A stretch of DNA of 64,000 nt from Fen-1258 sp041658245 (GTDB taxonomy: Bacteria > Bacteroidota > Ignavibacteria > Ignavibacteriales > Melioribacteraceae): assembly GCA_041658245.1 (NCBI GenBank), contig JBBAAM010000003.1, forward strand, positions 59,710-123,709, given 5' to 3'. The notes below the pieces were generated by a model that saw only the letters and a program-made list of their open reading frames with translations, had not been told where the DNA came from and did no database searches. Both the position numbers and the translations under genes were made by a program. Position 1 is the stretch's first letter. Every line of letters starts with the position of its first letter. Shown piece after piece: positions 60,681-64,000 of the stretch.

Positions 60681-61181
60681 ATGAAAAAATTTATTCTAAT
60701 AATTATTGTTCTTGTTACTTCAATTTCACAAGCTCAATACCGCGATGATCTGAATAAACAAACAGATATACGCAACGGAATTGTAAAAAATAATTCTTTT
60801 GGTTCAATCCTAGGATTTATCAATCCCGATAATTTTTCCATGCACCATTCATTCGGTTTATCTTACTCTGCATTCGGCGGAATAGGCGGAATGGCAATGG
60901 GTGTTTATACAAACAGTATGTCTTACAAATTCAGCGATAAACTAAATTTGGAAACAGATATCAGTATAGTAAATTCACCATACAATTCTTTCGGTCAGGA
61001 TTTCTCAAAGCAAATCAACGGAGTGTACTTAAGCCGTGTACAAATGACATACAAACCTACCGATAACATGAACATTATTCTCCAATACAGACAAGTGCCG
61101 GGCGGATTTTATTCCCCATATTCTTACGGCGGTTCTTCACTGTTCAACAGAGACAACTATTTCAATAATTGGGGCTTCTAA
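60681..61181 (+). CDS. Secreted hypothetical protein
   Basis: 166 residues with a signal peptide (FILIIIVLVTSISQAQ) and a beta-rich, Gly/Ser/Tyr-rich mature part (FGLSYSAFGGIGGMAMGV; ILQYRQVPGGFYSPYSYGG). ATG 60681 has AGGAA upstream; an earlier ATG at 60648 is less suitable. It could be a small outer-membrane barrel-like protein. Family unknown. Confidence 0.72.
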   Translation: MKKFILIIIVLVTSISQAQYRDDLNKQTDIRNGIVKNNSFGSILGFINPDNFSMHHSFGLSYSAFGGIGGMAMGVYTNSMSYKFSDKLNLETDISIVNSPYNSFGQDFSKQINGVYLSRVQMTYKPTDNMNIILQYRQVPGGFYSPYSYGGSSLFNRDNYFNNWGF

Positions 61182-61248
61182 GAAAGAGAGATAGTTTTTT
61201 ATTAAATTGCGCTTAGGATAACAAAGAAAAATTGAGCGCAACATCGAA

Positions 61249-61734
61249 TTGGAAAAAATTAACCCGAAAAAATCATCAAATCCGAAAGGCCGAAAATCTT
61301 CCGCTGTTAATCTGATCCTGAATGTATCCATTTTTGTTTTAGCCGTAATAATTCTTTACATGCTTTATTCGATCTACGTCAAGCTTGCAAATAATCCGGG
61401 AGAAGGCGATACACAGGCTAACGGACAAGTTGCATCGGATATAATTCAAGTTGAAGTTTTGAACGGCTGCGGAATTGGCGGAGTAGCTGATAGATTCACG
61501 GATTTTCTTCGCACAAATAATTTTGATGTTGTTAATGTAGGCAACTATGTTTCGTTTGATGTTGATGAATGTCTTGTGATTGATAGAACAGGAAACATGG
61601 CAAATGCATACAAGATTGCAAAAGCACTTCGCATAAAAAATGAAAATGTAATACAACAACTGAACAAAGATTATTTTCTTGATGTCTCGATCGTCATCGG
61701 AAAAGATTATTTTAATTTAGCTCCATTTAAATAA
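61249..61734 (+). CDS. LytR C-terminal-domain protein, membrane anchored
   Basis: 161 residues: one membrane helix (about 24-48) and a LytR_C domain (VEVLNGCGIGGVADRFTDFL; LVIDRTGNMANAYKIAKAL). TTG start at 61249. It is located directly upstream of rsfS, a common order in Bacteroidota. The function of LytR_C alone is unknown. Confidence 0.85.
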   Translation: MEKINPKKSSNPKGRKSSAVNLILNVSIFVLAVIILYMLYSIYVKLANNPGEGDTQANGQVASDIIQVEVLNGCGIGGVADRFTDFLRTNNFDVVNVGNYVSFDVDECLVIDRTGNMANAYKIAKALRIKNENVIQQLNKDYFLDVSIVIGKDYFNLAPFK

Positions 61735-61743
61735 GAGGTAGAA

Positions 61744-62097
61744 TTGGATTCGTTAAAATTTGCAAAGATGATCACAGAGATCATCAAAACTAAAAAAGGC
61801 TTTGACATAAGAATTCTTGATCTTCGGAAACTTTCCGGAGGAATAGCCGATTGTTTTGTTATCTGTTCTGCTGATGCAGATCGGCAGGTAAAAGCTATTG
61901 CCGATGCAGTTGATGATGAACTTCATAATAAAGGGATCAGATGTTTTCACAAAGAAGGATTTGAAACATTGAATTGGGCACTCCTTGATTATTTTGATGT
62001 TGTAGTTCATGTATTCCGCGCAGAAGCAAGAAGCTACTACAATCTTGAAAAACTTTGGGGCGACGCACCCGTAATTAAAATTGCCGATGAGAAATAA
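61744..62097 (+). CDS. rsfS: Ribosomal silencing factor RsfS
   Basis: 117 residues, with DIRILDLRKLSGGIADCFVI, then EGFETLNWALLDYFDVVVHVF and YYNLEKLWGDAPVI. It binds uL14 and blocks subunit joining. TTG 61744 is the start with AGAGG upstream. Confidence 0.95.
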   Translation: MDSLKFAKMITEIIKTKKGFDIRILDLRKLSGGIADCFVICSADADRQVKAIADAVDDELHNKGIRCFHKEGFETLNWALLDYFDVVVHVFRAEARSYYNLEKLWGDAPVIKIADEK

Positions 62098-62124
62098 TCT
62101 ATTGAAATTATTCCGGAGACTTTA

Positions 62125-63753
62125 TTGAAAAATTATTTAATAAATCTTTTTAAGACCACACAAGCAAAACTGCTTTATCTCTCTGAAATTGATCCGACAT
62201 TTTCTGTTCCGAGTCAAAATAATCACGGTGATTACGCAACAAACGCCGCGATGATCCTTTCTAAAAGACTAAACAGAAATCCAAGAGAAATAGCAAATGA
62301 AATTATTACAAACTTAGATTATGATAAAAAAATAATTGAGAAAATTGAAATTGCCGGACCGGGATTTATCAATTTTTATTTTACAGCTTCATACAATTCT
62401 CAAATTGTCAGAAATGTTCTCTTCGAAAATGAAAATTTCGGTAAATCAAAAAAATATTTCGGCAAGAAAGCAATGGTTGAGTTTATCTCTGCAAATCCAA
62501 CCGGTCCATTAACTGTCGGACACGGCCGCGGAGCTGTTGTTGGTGATACTGTCGCAAGTATGCTTAAATGGATCGGATATTCTGTTGACCGCGAGTATTA
62601 TTTCAACAACACCGGCAGACAGATGCGTGTACTTGGTGATTCTGTTCGTCTGCGTTATTTGGAATTGTTAGGTGAAAAAATTTCTTTTCCAGATGATTAT
62701 TATCAAGGTGAATACATCAAAGAAATTGCCGCTAAGTTGAAGAATGAATACGGTGATAAACTTGTAAACGAAGATGCTGAAGGTAAATTTAAGCAAGCCG
62801 CTGAGAAAGAAATTTTTGCTGATATAATCAAAACGATGGAACGTATTCATATCCGTATGAAAAACTTTTTTAATGAAAATACTTTGTATGAAGAAGGAAA
62901 GATCAAAGCTCTGCTTAATGAGTTTAAGAAAAAAAATCTATCGTATGAAAAAGATGATGCTGTTTGGCTGAAGCTGACCGAACTCGGCAACGATCAGGAT
63001 AAAGTGATTGTAAAATCAAGCGGAGAACCGACATACCGTTTACCGGATATTGCTTATCACATTACAAAATATGACCGCGGTTATGATTTGATGATTGATC
63101 TTTTCGGCTCAGACCACAGCGCAACTTATCTCGATGTTCTTGCGGGTTTGCGTGCACTCGGCTATGATTCAAGCAAAGTGAAAGTGCTGATTCATCAATT
63201 TGTAACGATAATGGAAAAAGGTGAAGTGGTTAAGATGTCCACCCGCAAAGCAAATTATATAACACTTGATGAGTTGGTTGATGAAGTGGGGAGCGATGTA
63301 GTACGTTACTTCTTTAACATGAGAAGCATTACAAGTCATTTAAATTTTGATCTTGATCTTGCCAAGAAACAATCCGATGAAAATCCGGTTTTCTATCTGC
63401 AATACGCCCACGCAAGAATTTCTTCTATTCTGCGTATGACAAAAGATGAAGGATTAAATTCTTCTCTGGAAAATCTTGAACTGTTAATAACAAAAGAGGA
63501 ACAGAATCTTCTCAAAAAACTTTATGAATTTCCGGATGATGTGATCTATAGTGCGGAAAATTTTGAAACGAATCGAATCACTTCATACCTTGAAGAATTA
63601 GCAGCACTCTTCCACAGATTTTACACCGAGTGCAGGATAATCGGCAGTGAAAAGAAACTTGCCGAAGTGCGCATTGCACTTTGCATCGCTGTTCAAACTG
63701 TAATTAGAAATGGATTATCAATTCTCGGCGTCAGTGCGCCCGAGAAAATGTAA
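62125..63753 (+). CDS. argS: Arginyl-tRNA synthetase
   Basis: 542 residues, class Ia. The HIGH-type motif is SANPTGPLTVGHGRGAV (Thr where His is usual), the KMSKS-type is VKMSTRKANYI, and LFGSDHSATYLDVLAGLRAL is also conserved. The DALR anticodon domain is at the end. TTG 62125 has CGGAG 7 bases upstream. It charges tRNA-Arg. Confidence 0.97.
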   Translation: MKNYLINLFKTTQAKLLYLSEIDPTFSVPSQNNHGDYATNAAMILSKRLNRNPREIANEIITNLDYDKKIIEKIEIAGPGFINFYFTASYNSQIVRNVLFENENFGKSKKYFGKKAMVEFISANPTGPLTVGHGRGAVVGDTVASMLKWIGYSVDREYYFNNTGRQMRVLGDSVRLRYLELLGEKISFPDDYYQGEYIKEIAAKLKNEYGDKLVNEDAEGKFKQAAEKEIFADIIKTMERIHIRMKNFFNENTLYEEGKIKALLNEFKKKNLSYEKDDAVWLKLTELGNDQDKVIVKSSGEPTYRLPDIAYHITKYDRGYDLMIDLFGSDHSATYLDVLAGLRALGYDSSKVKVLIHQFVTIMEKGEVVKMSTRKANYITLDELVDEVGSDVVRYFFNMRSITSHLNFDLDLAKKQSDENPVFYLQYAHARISSILRMTKDEGLNSSLENLELLITKEEQNLLKKLYEFPDDVIYSAENFETNRITSYLEELAALFHRFYTECRIIGSEKKLAEVRIALCIAVQTVIRNGLSILGVSAPEKM

Positions 63754-64000
63754 ACCATAACATTTTAATAAATGAGTTCGCTTTAAAAAGGTCAATTTGT
63801 CATTCTGATGGATCCGGCATTAGCCGGAGACTGAAGAATCTATTGATTTCATAATAAAAATATGAGATCACTTCTCCCGATAAATCGCATTAGCGTCAAC
63901 TTAATTTTAAGCTTTTAAAGATTACGCGATGATCTTAACTGTGAAAAGATGTAAAAAGAGACATCATTAAGCACTTTTTGTTAATATTATCTTGTTTGTT
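63754..64000. other. Non-coding end of the window with a REP-like repeat
   Basis: No gene start or stop was found in this region after argS, apart from the repeat listed separately. The rest is AT-rich and gives no clear hairpin terminator for argS. Confidence 0.55.
63799..63850. repeat. REP-like dispersed repeat (GTCATTCTGA ... TGAAGAATCT)
   Basis: GTCATTCTGATGGATCC, then a perfect TCCGGC/GCCGGA hairpin at 63813-63828, then GACTGAAGAATCTATTGA. CATTCTGA...GAAGAATCT repeats occur widely in Bacteroidota, Ignavibacteria and other genomes. The function is not known. Confidence 0.7.

Noticed and set aside
61339..61659. Minus-strand frame of 106 codons over the LytR_C gene
   Set aside because: Shadow of the LytR_C gene, which has a clear domain in its own frame.
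1..64000. CRISPR arrays, prophage, integrase or transposase genes
   Set aside because: No regularly spaced direct repeats, no phage structural genes and no intact transposase were seen anywhere in the window.

Overview
The window comes from a low-GC, Gram-negative member of the Bacteroidota/Chlorobi lineage, most likely the class Ignavibacteria. The clues are a PorV/PorQ-type outer-membrane protein, a GWxTD protein, and type IX secretion (T9SS) C-terminal sorting domains with the Ignavibacteria-style NYPNPFNPTTK motif. Further clues are a tmRNA tag of the Bacteroidota type (GEYNYALAA), a Bacteroidota-like promoter (TTGAC, 21 bases, TATTTTTG) and an ATP synthase operon without the beta and epsilon genes. 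TTG is used often as a start codon. This placement is inferred from gene content; no 16S rRNA gene is present.

Layout. 1-5.9 kb: envelope genes (T9SS outer-membrane protein tail, GWxTD protein, lipid A acyltransferase, heptosyltransferase-like GT9, M23 endopeptidase, bactofilin). 5.9-11.3 kb: ATP synthase genes atpZ, an AtpI-like gene, then a, c, b, delta, alpha and gamma. 11.3-15 kb: ffh-rpsP-khpA-rimM-trmD-rplS, closed by a terminator. 15-22 kb: a MqnA-like gene, then on the minus strand serA, hutU, a hypothetical gene and an adenosine deaminase, followed by a TPR protein and a DUF3467 protein on the plus strand. 22-31 kb: secreted proteins on the minus strand: a 1770-residue M6 metalloprotease with a T9SS tail, a frameshifted T9SS protein, and three small secreted proteins with transthyretin-like domains. 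31-37.5 kb: a plus-strand operon of a secreted protein, a FecR-domain protein, a beta-barrel-like protein and a CHASE2 adenylate cyclase. 37.6-41 kb: a sulfur-linked cluster (ArsR-rhodanese fusion with a perfect operator palindrome, winged-helix protein, SQR/FccB-like flavoprotein, c-type cytochrome, DsrE-like protein). 41.0-41.2 kb: a scar holding the tail of a lost T9SS protein next to the tail of a lost second CHASE2-type cyclase. 41.2-47.8 kb: two LptF/G permeases, M20 dipeptidase, lipoprotein, YgfZ, cobalamin adenosyltransferase. 47.9-48.7 kb: tmRNA followed directly by a RelE-type toxin-antitoxin pair. 48.7-63.8 kb: housekeeping genes (dapF, PHP protein, efp-accB-accC, gcvH, guaA, radC, LysM protein, phoH, mazG, RidA, LytR_C, rsfS, argS), ending in a REP-like repeat.

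How the genes work together. The housekeeping blocks are conventional. The accessory interest lies between 22 and 41 kb. There, surface export, a possible envelope-to-cAMP signalling operon and a sulfide/persulfide-responsive redox cluster sit together, with signs of gene decay and recombination (frameshift, near-identical sorting-domain DNA, gene-tail scar). The best candidate for an undescribed system is the four-gene FecR/beta-barrel/CHASE2-cyclase operon with its neighbouring transthyretin-like secreted proteins; its function as a system is inferred, not shown.
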